A DNA stretch of 64,000 bases from M3007 sp964550795 (GTDB lineage: Bacteria > Bacteroidota > Bacteroidia > Chitinophagales > Saprospiraceae), in the NCBI GenBank assembly GCA_964550795.1, contig CAZKBH010000025.1, forward strand, positions 1 through 64,000, in the 5' to 3' direction. Positions 1 to 9,329 of the stretch are shown here, piece by piece; positions within the stretch are counted from its first letter, which is position 1; each line of letters starts with the position of its first letter. The notes under the pieces were generated by a model. It did not search any database. It was not told where the DNA came from and was given only the letters and a program-made list of their open reading frames with translations. A program made the position numbers and the translations under genes.

Positions 1-42
1 GCTCACTTTTCTTCCTAAAAATTACCCTATCCTCGGGGATTC

Positions 43-2049
43 ATGCAACAAAGCCCATCCTTGAACAACCTCCCCGCAGGCCCTTATATGCTCACCATAA
101 CGGACGGCAATGCTTGTTCCGGCGTTTTTTCAAGCAGCATTTCAGAGCCGGCACTGTTGTCGGTTGTTTCGGATGCGGTGGATATAAACTGCAATGGGAA
201 CGCAAATGGCAGCATTTCAACCACTGGAAGTGGCGGAACGCTCCCTTACAATTACCAATGGAGCAACGGAGCAAGCACCTCAAGCATTAACGGGCTTTCA
301 CCTCAAGTTTATACCCTGACCCTTACAGATGGCAATGGTTGTAGCGCGACCAGTTCGGCAACTATCACTGAGCCTATGGTTCTTTCGAGCCTTGTTAATG
401 AGACCGATGTTTCATGCAATGGCGGCAACAATGGTATTGTATCCGTAACTTGCTCTGGCGGCTCACTCCCTTACAATTACCTGTGGAGCAGTGGCTCCAC
501 CGAATCCCTAACAAGCGGGCTGATTGCAGGAAATTATACCCTCACTGTTACCGATGAACAAGGCTGCTCTACCGTTATAATCTCAACGATTACGGAGCCG
601 GCCCCATTGTCCGCTGGCACAAGCACTTCCGACGCAATCTGCTTCGCTGCTGCCAATGGCTCCGTGTCCACAACTATCTCAGGGGGCACGCCTCCTTACA
701 ATTACCAATGGAACAACGGGGATACCAATCCAACGGCGAGTAGTTTACCCGCTGGTCCCTATACCCTTACGGTTACCGATGGCAATGGTTGTCAGGTAAC
801 GACTTCGGCTTTTGTAACACAACCGCCTCTTTTATCACTTATCGCAACTGGAACCCCGGTATCCTGCAATGGTGCGGCAGATGGCGCTGTAAGCACTATC
901 GCTTCTGGAGGCACCATGCCCTATAGCTATCAGTGGAGCAATGGAAGCAATAACCCATTGATAGACAACATTCCTGCTGGCACATACAGCATTATTGTTA
1001 CAGACAACAACGGTTGCACAACCCTACTGTCCACATCCGTAAACGAACCCCCTTTTCTTATTGCTAATGTCTCAACCATAGAAGTAGCATGCAATGGTGA
1101 AGATACCGGAGTGGTTTCTGTAACAGCTGGCGGTGGCATCCCACCCTACCAATACCAATGGAACAATGGGATGACGACCTCCATAGTGGATGCACTAATG
1201 GCGGGTGCGTATATCCTGACTATTACTGACAACAATCTATGCACGGCCATAAAAACCGTCACCATTACTGAACCGCCTCTGCTCAGCTCCCTTGAAGACC
1301 GGATGGATGCAACTTGCACCGGTTATGCAGATGGCTTTGTAGAAATACTGGCAAGTGGTGGCTCAGCTCCTTACGAATATAGTTGGAGCACGGGTGATAA
1401 TCAGTCATATTTAGACAATCTCGCAGCTGGGACCTATTTGCTTACCCTCACGGATTCAAAGGGTTGTACCATGCTGGAAACGGTTGAGATCATCGAAGCA
1501 CATCCACTGACTGTTGATCTTGGATCGGATAAGATGTTAAATTTAGGCGATGTGCTCGAACTTCAGGCTATCTCTAATATAAGCCCGAGTGAAATAGAAC
1601 AATACACATGGATTAGCCAATCCGATACGCTACGGTGCAAATCTTGTGCAACATACCGTGACGTGCCATTAAAATCTGGCTGCTTGACCGTTTTTATTGA
1701 AAGCATTTATGGTTGTACCGAAAGTGCGGCGATTTGCTATGATATTGAGTCATCGCGACGGGTTTATGTGCCCAATGCCTTTAATCCGGATAGTGGTGGC
1801 GAAAATGCCAGGGTCACACTTTTCTCCGACCATTCGGTTGTAACCGTTAAAAAAATGATGTTTTTTGACCGCTGGGGAACACTGCTTTACAGCGCAGAGA
1901 ACATTCTCCCCAACAGCGAAGTAGAAGGATGGGACGGCACTTATCGCGGCTCGATGATGGCCAACGGTGTGTATGTCTGGGTCGCAGAAGTAGAATACAT
2001 TGACGGACAGACAGCGGTACTCCAAGGAGATACAACCTTAATCAGATAA
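43..2049 (+). CDS. SprB-repeat surface protein with gliding-motility-type (T9SS type B) C-terminal domain, 5' end incomplete
   Basis: Six complete and one partial SprB-type repeats of about 75 residues run to about residue 490; each has a CNG-like start, an 'LPYNYQWSNG' core and an 'AGxYTLTVTDxNGC' hairpin. A PKD-like linker follows, then a gliding-motility-associated C-terminal domain (about 570-668: 'VYVPNAFNPD', 'FDRWG', 'GWDGTYRG', 'NGVYVW'), the type B T9SS sorting signal. By family knowledge such proteins are exported by T9SS and act as adhesins or motility proteins. The open frame starts inside a repeat without a signal peptide, and an in-frame TAA lies at 16-18, so the ATG at 43 is not a natural start. 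Frame 2 at 11-25 reads LPKNY, matching the LPYNY of the repeat. The gene therefore continues leftward through a frameshift, either a sequencing error near a contig end or a real lesion. Confidence 0.85.
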   Translation: MQQSPSLNNLPAGPYMLTITDGNACSGVFSSSISEPALLSVVSDAVDINCNGNANGSISTTGSGGTLPYNYQWSNGASTSSINGLSPQVYTLTLTDGNGCSATSSATITEPMVLSSLVNETDVSCNGGNNGIVSVTCSGGSLPYNYLWSSGSTESLTSGLIAGNYTLTVTDEQGCSTVIISTITEPAPLSAGTSTSDAICFAAANGSVSTTISGGTPPYNYQWNNGDTNPTASSLPAGPYTLTVTDGNGCQVTTSAFVTQPPLLSLIATGTPVSCNGAADGAVSTIASGGTMPYSYQWSNGSNNPLIDNIPAGTYSIIVTDNNGCTTLLSTSVNEPPFLIANVSTIEVACNGEDTGVVSVTAGGGIPPYQYQWNNGMTTSIVDALMAGAYILTITDNNLCTAIKTVTITEPPLLSSLEDRMDATCTGYADGFVEILASGGSAPYEYSWSTGDNQSYLDNLAAGTYLLTLTDSKGCTMLETVEIIEAHPLTVDLGSDKMLNLGDVLELQAISNISPSEIEQYTWISQSDTLRCKSCATYRDVPLKSGCLTVFIESIYGCTESAAICYDIESSRRVYVPNAFNPDSGGENARVTLFSDHSVVTVKKMMFFDRWGTLLYSAENILPNSEVEGWDGTYRGSMMANGVYVWVAEVEYIDGQTAVLQGDTTLIR

Positions 2050-2160
2050 ATCAAAAACTCTTCAAAAATCTTATCGATACTTTTCAAACCAATCACTAAA
2101 GACATGACAACACTTTTTCAACATCCAGCAATCAAATCAAATTTGGTCTTTCCAGATGCG

Positions 2161-5100
2161 ATGATCAAGCCTTTCCTAATTATCTTACTGCTCTGTTCGG
2201 TCTATCCAACATTTGCGCAAGGGCCTTTCTGGGAATCAGGGACTTATTACCCAACCAGTCCTGATAGGCAAGAACTAAGTGAATTTGTGCTTGCCACGAG
2301 CGACGGCGGCTCTCTTTTAGTAGGCTCCTTTGAATTTGGAGCTGGTGACTGGGATGGCCGAGTTGTAAAATTGAACAGTAACGGAACCAAGTTATGGGAA
2401 TCGAAACCTGGCGGTGCTGACCTGGACTATCTTTATTCCGCTTGTGAATTAAGCGATGGATATATCGTAACAGGTAAAACAGCCTCCAATGGCAATTTCA
2501 GGATGTGGGCAATAAAGTACAGCTTAACAGGAACTGTGTTATGGAACCAATCTTATGCCAGCAGCTACGCTGGTAATTCCTTTGGCGGAATGACTGTGAT
2601 TAAATCACTGGGGAACAGGGCTATTATTGGTGGGTATCGAGCGGGTTTCGTAGTACCTCAACCAGTTCCCACCCCTCCCAGTTCTGCAGGTCACCTTTGG
2701 GTTTTGGAACCTTCGAATGGAGCTGTTTTTCAGGAGAAACCTACCGACGGGTACATTACCTATAAAATGGAATTGAAGCCAGACAACAGCGGCTACTATG
2801 CTTTTGGAGAGGCCTTTGATGGGTCGGAAGAGGATTGCTATATTGGATTAAAAGAAAATTCTTTTACGCCTACCGGGCCGTTCTCCGGCTATTACTCCGA
2901 CATCATCGTTTCAACCCTTGATCTAAGTACTAACCTTTTGGATTCTTGGACATATGGCGGCGAGACCAACGATATTTTTATTGATGCAATGGCAACCGTT
3001 GACGGCGGTTTTGCCATTCTCGCGTACACCGAATGTACATCTGTTTCCGGTAATACAGGCCCAAATAACATAGGCTTACACGAGTGGCTGCTGAAAGGCA
3101 GTGAATTCGGTGATCTTGAATGGGTACAAACGGTGGGCTTTCATGGAATTGAAGGCGGTATAACACCATTCGGCCTTACAGCATCCTGTGATGATAAAAT
3201 TGTACTCGGATTAGATGGAAGTAATTTTAATATGATTTCTGGGAATCTCGAAATCACTAATAACCTCCAAAAATATGATTTGGACGGTACAAATTTGTGG
3301 GAAGAAGTCAAATTGTTTATAGATCCTTTTTTCACTCCTTTTTTCAATAGTTCTTACCTTACCACAACACCCTCAGGAGCGTATTTAGTGATGAGCGATG
3401 CCACTTCTCCCAACGATGACAAGGACTTTTATTTGCACCGTTGGTCCGTTGATCCGGCCTGTTCGCCCACTGATTTCTGCTCAAAGGCGATAAACGTCTC
3501 TTGTGGTCAGTTTCTCGCTAACCAGACAACCGTTGGGGCAGGCAACTCGATCACGAATTATCCCTGTATATCCGGCACTTCGTTCACAGGCCCTGATAAA
3601 GTGTACAAAATCACCTTAAACCAGACTTCTGATTTACAGATCGGCCTTGAAATATTACAAGCCAATCTGGACTTGGACCTGATTCTTTTGTCCAACAATT
3701 GTACAACGGTGACCTGCCTGGATTGGAGCACTAAACCCAATGTCGCAAATGGAAACAACCCATTTACCAATAAAGAAGGTATTGCCAAATCGCTGAGCGC
3801 TGGCACCTATTACATCGTGGTTGACGGGTATAATGCCTCGCAACAAGGAGGTTTTAACATTGATTTCGCCTGTGGGAAGTTAAATTGTTCCAGCGTAACA
3901 ACGCTTGTATGTGGCACTCCCTATTCCTCAAATACCGCTTCAGGTTCCAACAATGTGAGCATCTATAACCTGACTCCCGGACTTGTGGATGATTTGCCCG
4001 CTGCTACAAACAACCCCGCCAAACTTCTGGATGTGAACAATGCAGGGCCTGAGCGGATCCACCAGTTTACGATCAATCAGCAGTCTTCCGTTTCCATCAC
4101 ACTATCAGGTGTTTCTGTCAACATTGACCTGGAACTTTTTCTGTTAAACTCCAACTGCATAGGCAAAACTTGTATCGCCAAAAGTGTACTTCCTGCTGGA
4201 CAAAATGAAACCATTGTAACCACTTTACCCGCAGGGACATACTATGTGGTAGTAGACGGTTTTCGAAATTTTTCAGGCGCTTATACCCTGACCGTCAACT
4301 GCGGCAACTGCCCTCCTCCTGTCAATAATTTTAACTGTGACATTGTAAGATGTTATTATTCAGGAGACGGCAATAATTTGCAATACACTTTTACGGCAAA
4401 TCAAGGGATTGCCCCAGGATACAACTGGAAAATAACCGGAAACAATTTAAATTTCACTGGAGGCACTGGGGTCAATCAAACCTACAATTTTGCTAACCCA
4501 GGAACTTACCAAATCTGTTATCCCTATTTGAGTTTGAATGGTTGTGTAGAATATTGCTGCATCAACCTCTGTGTGATAAATCCCTTAGATTGTGATGGCT
4601 CCATCGCTCCGGCTTTTGATGCAAATGCCAACGGCTGGAGATTCAAATTGGAAGGTAATGGGTCAAACATTGAATGGCGCGATGACGATACCGGGCAGCT
4701 ACTTGGCAACAATGTATTGTCAAATCTAATCCCTGTGCCCAGCCCATGCAACAGTGGCATTGCAAAGACTGTGAGCGTATCATATTTCGACGGCAACTGC
4801 TATCGGGTATGTTGTTTCCGTTATTACCCTTGCAACCCGTTTGACTGCGGCTTAATCACGTACGCTTACGATGCAAATGCCAGCGGTTATCGTTTTGAGT
4901 TGAACACCATTGGCGGATTTGACCAAAATACGATTACATGGACCGTAGATTCACCCGTTAATCAGTCTTTGGGTAATGGCTCTTCCCAATCCAACCTATT
5001 GCCACTTCCGGTCAATTGTACAGAATATTGGGTAAGCGTTCGGTTCAAAGATGCTTCAGGAATTTGGAAGGTTTGCTGCATTAAGATTTATATATGCAAT

Positions 5101-8100
5101 CCATTTAACTGCCTGGACTTTGGCTATAACTACGTCCCTGCTAACAACGGCTATCAGTTTGTGCTCAATCAGAATGGCGCAACCAATATTTCCTGGACAC
5201 TCGACGACACCGGAGGCAGTTTAGGCACTGGCGCTACATCATCCATTCTCCCGATTCCGCCTGGCAATTGTATTCAACGTACCGTCACCGTTCGTTATTT
5301 CTGGAATGGAGCCTGGTACATCTGTTGCCGAACAATGTGGCTGTGCAATAACCCCTTTAATTGCCAGGACTTTGGCTACAACTATGTTCCAGCCAATAAC
5401 GGCTATCAATTTGTGCTCAATCAAAATGGCGCTACCAACATTTCCTGGACGCTCGACGACACAGGCGGTAGTTTAGGCACAGGTAACACATCCTCCATTC
5501 TCCCAATTCCGCCTGGCAATTGTGTTGAACGTACCGTTACCGTTCGTTATTTCTGGAATGGAGCCTGGTACATCTGCTGTCGAAAGTTGTGGCTGTGCAA
5601 TAACCCATTTGATTGCCTCGACTTTGCCTACAACTACGTTCCTGCCAGTAATGGGTACCAGTTTGTGCTCAATCAGGGGGGTGCTACCAATATTTCCTGG
5701 ACACTCGACAACACGGGTGGTAGTTTAGGCACGGGTGCTACATCCTCCATTCTCCCGATTCCTCCTGGCAATTGTATTGAACGTACCGTCACCGTGCGCT
5801 ATTTCTGGAATGGAGCCTGGTACATCTGTTGCCGAACAATGTGGCTATGCAATAACCCAATCAACTGCCTGGACTTTGCCTACAACTATGTTCCTGCCAA
5901 TAACGGCTATCAATTTGTACTCAATCAAAATGGCGCAACCAACATTTCCTGGACACTCGACGACACCGGCAGTAGTTTAGGCACTGGCGCTACATCATCC
6001 ATTCTCCCAATTCCTCCTGGCAATTGTATTGAACGTACCGTCACCGTGCGCTATTTCTGGAATGGAGCCTGGTACATCTGTTGCCGAAAAATGGTATTGT
6101 GCAATAACCCATTAAGCTGCGTTGATTTCGCTTATAATTATAATCCTGCGAACAATGGATTCCAGTTTGTACTCAATCAAAATGGTGCCACCAATATTTC
6201 CTGGATTTTGGATGATACCGGCGCCAGTATAGGCACTGGGGCTACTTCGTCCATTTTGCCAATACCCGGAAATTGTGATGACGTAACCATTACCGTTCGA
6301 TATTTCTGGAATGGTGCTTGGTATATCTGCTGTCGCAAAATTTGGCTATGTAATCCAAATACCTGTGCAACCGAGATAAATCATTCCTGGCAGAATAGCA
6401 ATCTCTTAACCCTAAGCACCAACCCTGACTATTCAAGTGTAGTATGGCGCTTAGAAAATGGTGTGCTGCTTGGCAATGGCAATAATATTTCCATTCCTAA
6501 TCCAGGCCCCAATACAGTCGTATGTGTTTACTACCTTGATCTGGGAAATGTTTGGAGAGTGTGTTGCAAGTCTATTGGTAACCCACCTAACCCGTTATCA
6601 GATTTAACTTTTGACATAGATGACAATATCTGTGCAGCAAGCAATTCCATCGTGGACATCCCAATCAGGGTCCGGAATTTCAATAATGTGCTCAGTTTTG
6701 AGATGTCCGTCAAATCGCTCAATGGTTCGCTGGCGCAGATCGTTTCAATCACTCCGGGAGTATTGAATGGGTCAGGATTTTTTCAGGTATTAGATCCTTC
6801 TACCGGGGTGCTGAGCTGGTTTAATGCAACGCCAGTTTCAGTGCCCGACAATAGCATTGCATGTACACTAAGGGTAAATTTAACTGGAAACTCCGGGGCT
6901 TCGGGGCTAATTGAATTCTCCGGTACCCCAACAGCTATCAGTGCAGAACAAATTGTAAACGGCAGTCAGTCTCCAGTTTCCCCTTTGCTCATTGGCGGCT
7001 CTGTTTGTGTCATTTCCAACATTATGATTGCTGGCAAAATTACGAGAGAGGATAATTTAGGTGTTGGGAATGTAAGCGTTCAGTTGACGGGCAGTAGTAC
7101 GCAAACTACAACTACAGATGCGCAAGGAAATTATTCTTTCAACGGAGTAGCCGCTGGTGGAAACTATATCATAACCCCAGTGAAGGATATTGGAGACAAA
7201 AACGGTGTGACAGGCGGTGATTTAGTGGCCATTCAAAGGCATATCTTGTCAATCACACCCTTGGGGTCACCTTACAAACGAATTGCGGCGGATGCGAACA
7301 ATACGAAGAGCATTTCTGGGGGTGACTTAGTTAGCATTCAGCGACTAATTCTATCCTTGGATCAAACGCTACCTGCAAACCAATCATGGCGATTTGTGGA
7401 TAAAAGCTGGATATTCTCCAATCCTTCAAGCCCCTGGGCAACGCCATTCCCTGAAAAAATCACGCTAAACAATGCCTCCAATAATGTAATCAATGCTGAC
7501 TTCACCGGGATTAAGATTGCTGATGTAAACTTGTCCAACAACCCGAATATGTTCGGCAACCAAAATGTGGATAGTCGAGACCCTTCATTGGCTCTTGAGA
7601 CTAAGTACCACTTGGCAGAACAGAAAGGAAAGGTGTTTTATCCGGTATCCGTAGCGGCAGACTGCGATCTAGAAAGCATACAGTTTACATTGGCTTACGA
7701 TCACAATTCACTGACATTCAGAGGTATTACCTCCAATGTATTGCCCGGATTTTCAGACAACAACTTTGGGTTACCCATGGAAGATCAAGGCGTAGTAACC
7801 ATTGTTTGGGCAACTTCCTCGGGAGATCCAATTCAATTAAAAGAGGGCAATGAGCTACTGTGGCTAGAGTTTGATACTCACGATAACAAAATGATGCCTC
7901 ATGATTATGATCTAAAACTCCTATCTGACCCTACGGAGGCAATTGCCACCACGAGAGGAGGAAACTCGAAACAGTTGGAACTGCGCAACCTAAGTCATGA
8001 AAGTGGTCAATTTAGCCATCGTGTGTATCCCAATCCATTTTCGAACAAAGGCGTTCTTCTGCTCGAACTGCCTCAAGAGGATGACTTAGATATCTCTTTT

Positions 8101-8268
8101 TACAATTCCAGTGGACAAAGGGTTTTTGTTAAGCAGGAATCTTTCCTTTCAGGTGTTCATGCTATATCCTTTGAATGCGCCGGATGTAACGACACACAAA
8201 TGCTTTACTATCAAATCCGTGGACGCCATTTCACGGGATCTGGTAAGATCATGTTTGTCAAACAATAA
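2161..8268 (+). CDS. Giant T9SS-secreted multidomain protein with PPC-like, Cys-rich tandem repeat, cohesin and dockerin-like modules
   Basis: Predicted secreted or surface protein of about 2035 residues. I chose the ATG at 2161, which begins a clear signal peptide (MIKPFLIILLLCSVYPTFAQ), over the upstream ATG at 2104. Order: an N-terminal region resembling delta-60/PQQ-like strands (about 25-430); two pre-peptidase C-terminal-like domains (about 433-717, each with an 'AGTYY(I/V)VVDG' signature); a PKD-like domain (about 724-810); eight Cys-rich repeats (about 810-1470), five of them near-identical; a cohesin-like domain (about 1477-1617); a CarboxypepD-regulatory-like segment; a dockerin-like duplex ('GGDLVAIQRHIL', 'GGDLVSIQRLIL', about 1674-1737); a second cohesin-like domain (about 1813-1933); and a type A T9SS sorting domain ('VYPNPFSNKG', about 1950 to the end). 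No enzyme domain is visible, so a scaffold or adhesive role is inferred. Confidence 0.88.
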   Translation: MIKPFLIILLLCSVYPTFAQGPFWESGTYYPTSPDRQELSEFVLATSDGGSLLVGSFEFGAGDWDGRVVKLNSNGTKLWESKPGGADLDYLYSACELSDGYIVTGKTASNGNFRMWAIKYSLTGTVLWNQSYASSYAGNSFGGMTVIKSLGNRAIIGGYRAGFVVPQPVPTPPSSAGHLWVLEPSNGAVFQEKPTDGYITYKMELKPDNSGYYAFGEAFDGSEEDCYIGLKENSFTPTGPFSGYYSDIIVSTLDLSTNLLDSWTYGGETNDIFIDAMATVDGGFAILAYTECTSVSGNTGPNNIGLHEWLLKGSEFGDLEWVQTVGFHGIEGGITPFGLTASCDDKIVLGLDGSNFNMISGNLEITNNLQKYDLDGTNLWEEVKLFIDPFFTPFFNSSYLTTTPSGAYLVMSDATSPNDDKDFYLHRWSVDPACSPTDFCSKAINVSCGQFLANQTTVGAGNSITNYPCISGTSFTGPDKVYKITLNQTSDLQIGLEILQANLDLDLILLSNNCTTVTCLDWSTKPNVANGNNPFTNKEGIAKSLSAGTYYIVVDGYNASQQGGFNIDFACGKLNCSSVTTLVCGTPYSSNTASGSNNVSIYNLTPGLVDDLPAATNNPAKLLDVNNAGPERIHQFTINQQSSVSITLSGVSVNIDLELFLLNSNCIGKTCIAKSVLPAGQNETIVTTLPAGTYYVVVDGFRNFSGAYTLTVNCGNCPPPVNNFNCDIVRCYYSGDGNNLQYTFTANQGIAPGYNWKITGNNLNFTGGTGVNQTYNFANPGTYQICYPYLSLNGCVEYCCINLCVINPLDCDGSIAPAFDANANGWRFKLEGNGSNIEWRDDDTGQLLGNNVLSNLIPVPSPCNSGIAKTVSVSYFDGNCYRVCCFRYYPCNPFDCGLITYAYDANASGYRFELNTIGGFDQNTITWTVDSPVNQSLGNGSSQSNLLPLPVNCTEYWVSVRFKDASGIWKVCCIKIYICNPFNCLDFGYNYVPANNGYQFVLNQNGATNISWTLDDTGGSLGTGATSSILPIPPGNCIQRTVTVRYFWNGAWYICCRTMWLCNNPFNCQDFGYNYVPANNGYQFVLNQNGATNISWTLDDTGGSLGTGNTSSILPIPPGNCVERTVTVRYFWNGAWYICCRKLWLCNNPFDCLDFAYNYVPASNGYQFVLNQGGATNISWTLDNTGGSLGTGATSSILPIPPGNCIERTVTVRYFWNGAWYICCRTMWLCNNPINCLDFAYNYVPANNGYQFVLNQNGATNISWTLDDTGSSLGTGATSSILPIPPGNCIERTVTVRYFWNGAWYICCRKMVLCNNPLSCVDFAYNYNPANNGFQFVLNQNGATNISWILDDTGASIGTGATSSILPIPGNCDDVTITVRYFWNGAWYICCRKIWLCNPNTCATEINHSWQNSNLLTLSTNPDYSSVVWRLENGVLLGNGNNISIPNPGPNTVVCVYYLDLGNVWRVCCKSIGNPPNPLSDLTFDIDDNICAASNSIVDIPIRVRNFNNVLSFEMSVKSLNGSLAQIVSITPGVLNGSGFFQVLDPSTGVLSWFNATPVSVPDNSIACTLRVNLTGNSGASGLIEFSGTPTAISAEQIVNGSQSPVSPLLIGGSVCVISNIMIAGKITREDNLGVGNVSVQLTGSSTQTTTTDAQGNYSFNGVAAGGNYIITPVKDIGDKNGVTGGDLVAIQRHILSITPLGSPYKRIAADANNTKSISGGDLVSIQRLILSLDQTLPANQSWRFVDKSWIFSNPSSPWATPFPEKITLNNASNNVINADFTGIKIADVNLSNNPNMFGNQNVDSRDPSLALETKYHLAEQKGKVFYPVSVAADCDLESIQFTLAYDHNSLTFRGITSNVLPGFSDNNFGLPMEDQGVVTIVWATSSGDPIQLKEGNELLWLEFDTHDNKMMPHDYDLKLLSDPTEAIATTRGGNSKQLELRNLSHESGQFSHRVYPNPFSNKGVLLLELPQEDDLDISFYNSSGQRVFVKQESFLSGVHAISFECAGCNDTQMLYYQIRGRHFTGSGKIMFVKQ
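5098..6357 (+). repeat. Five tandem 252-bp (84-residue) Cys-rich coding repeats
   Basis: Anchor codons for the 'DF(G/A)YNY' motif lie at 5116, 5368, 5620, 5872 and 6124, exactly 252 bp apart. Units 1-4 are nearly identical in DNA; unit 5 has drifted. Each unit carries five cysteines, in the contexts NC-L-D-F, GNC, YICC and LCN, plus 'NGATNISW' and 'VRYFWNGAWYICC'. Two diverged units precede the array (about 4590-5097) and one follows it (about 6358-6570). The DNA identity implies recent duplication or ongoing recombination. I do not recognise the domain. Confidence 0.95.
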
Positions 8269-8279
8269 AATAGTTAAGG

Positions 8280-8321
8280 ATGTGGTGGGTTGGAAAGATA
8301 CTTGTATCGGGCCCACCACAT
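8280..8321. terminator. Hairpin after the giant T9SS gene
   Basis: Arms ATGTGGTGGG (8280-8289) and CCCACCACAT (8312-8321) are perfectly complementary, with an inner GATA-CTTG-TATC stem (8297-8308). It begins 11 bases past the stop codon at 8268, fitting a transcription terminator or 3'-end stabiliser. A short TTCTTT follows rather than a long U tract. Confidence 0.55.
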
Positions 8322-8358
8322 TCTTTGCAAACTTTCAACTTTCAACCTACAACCTATT

Positions 8359-9123
8359 ATGAACTTAAGATTTCTTCTACCTGCACTGATCTTTTCCTGC
8401 TTCAGTTTGAACAGTCAGAACGCTGTTGTTTTTTCTGTTTCAAATATGACCGTAAATGCCGGAGGCGATTTTGTAATGAGTGTTAAAACTCAAAATTTTA
8501 CCAATGTTAGTTCCTTTTCATTTGGCCTGAACTGGGATGAGACATTAATAGATTTTGATACAATCATTACCTTTAACACGAATTTGCCGCTGAATAGTCC
8601 TAACTTTGGTATGCCGCCATCGGTCACAGACTCAGGCAAGTTGGCCATCTCCTGGTTTGACATTTCGGGAGTAGAAAAATCCCTGCCAAACAATACAACG
8701 CTCTTTGAAATAAAATTCAAGGCATTGTCAAACGCTGGCACAACCTTACTGGATTTCTCAGACGAATTAACGCCCATCATTGCTGAAAACTCACAAGGAG
8801 TGTTGCCTGTATCCACTATCCCCGGTAGTGTTACAGTTCAGGCTGTCAGTAGCGCTGATGAAGCACTATCATGGGGCGATATTAGCCTTTATCCCAATCC
8901 AGCCCTGGAATCCGTCTTGCTTCAATATTCACTCCTTGAGGCCTCTCCAGTATTGATTGAACTAATAGATATGAATGGCAAGTTGCTTAAACAAGAAAAA
9001 CAAGTCCGTGCCACTTTAGGAGAAATCAAGTTGGATGTTTCCGGATTCCCACACGGAAACTATATCATCCGAATCACTTCTGAAAAAGGGGGTGTTACTA
9101 AAAAACTGAGTATTGCCTGGTGA
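8359..9123 (+). CDS. Small cohesin-domain protein with T9SS type A sorting domain
   Basis: 254 residues from the ATG at 8359, which opens a signal peptide (MNLRFLLPALIFSCFSLNSQ); the in-frame start at 8290 lies within the preceding hairpin and is rejected. Residues about 21-155 form a cohesin-like beta sandwich (opening 'VVFSVSNMTVNAGGDF', core 'FSFGLNWDETLIDFD'). Residues about 170-254 form a type A T9SS C-terminal sorting domain ('ISLYPNPALES', ending 'GGVTKKLSIAW'). The cohesin-like domain resembles those of the upstream giant protein, which also has a dockerin-like segment, so the two may interact on the surface; that is inference. It lies 90 bp downstream of the giant gene, same strand, separated by a hairpin. 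Confidence 0.85.
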   Translation: MNLRFLLPALIFSCFSLNSQNAVVFSVSNMTVNAGGDFVMSVKTQNFTNVSSFSFGLNWDETLIDFDTIITFNTNLPLNSPNFGMPPSVTDSGKLAISWFDISGVEKSLPNNTTLFEIKFKALSNAGTTLLDFSDELTPIIAENSQGVLPVSTIPGSVTVQAVSSADEALSWGDISLYPNPALESVLLQYSLLEASPVLIELIDMNGKLLKQEKQVRATLGEIKLDVSGFPHGNYIIRITSEKGGVTKKLSIAW

Positions 9124-9260
9124 CACCTTTGACGGTATTCGATGATTCTTGTGATTTTAATGATTCGAGTGAGGCAAATGCCTGATTTTGAGATGAATAT
9201 GATCCTTCTGTGTTCATAACCACTCTGTGTTTGCTATATATACTCGCCTATGCAGCATAA

Positions 9261-9288
9261 CGTCGGCGCGGTAACATCCGCGCCGACG
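9261..9288. terminator. GC-rich perfect hairpin
   Basis: Arms CGTCGGCGCGG (9261-9271) and CCGCGCCGACG (9278-9288) with a 6-base loop, 138 bp after the cohesin gene and 41 bp before the next start. It is followed by CTTTAATCC, so it is a weak intrinsic terminator or a leader hairpin of the next gene. Confidence 0.55.
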
Positions 9289-9329
9289 CTTTAATCCACA
9301 ACACTTTTTTCACGCTAAATATCAACTAC

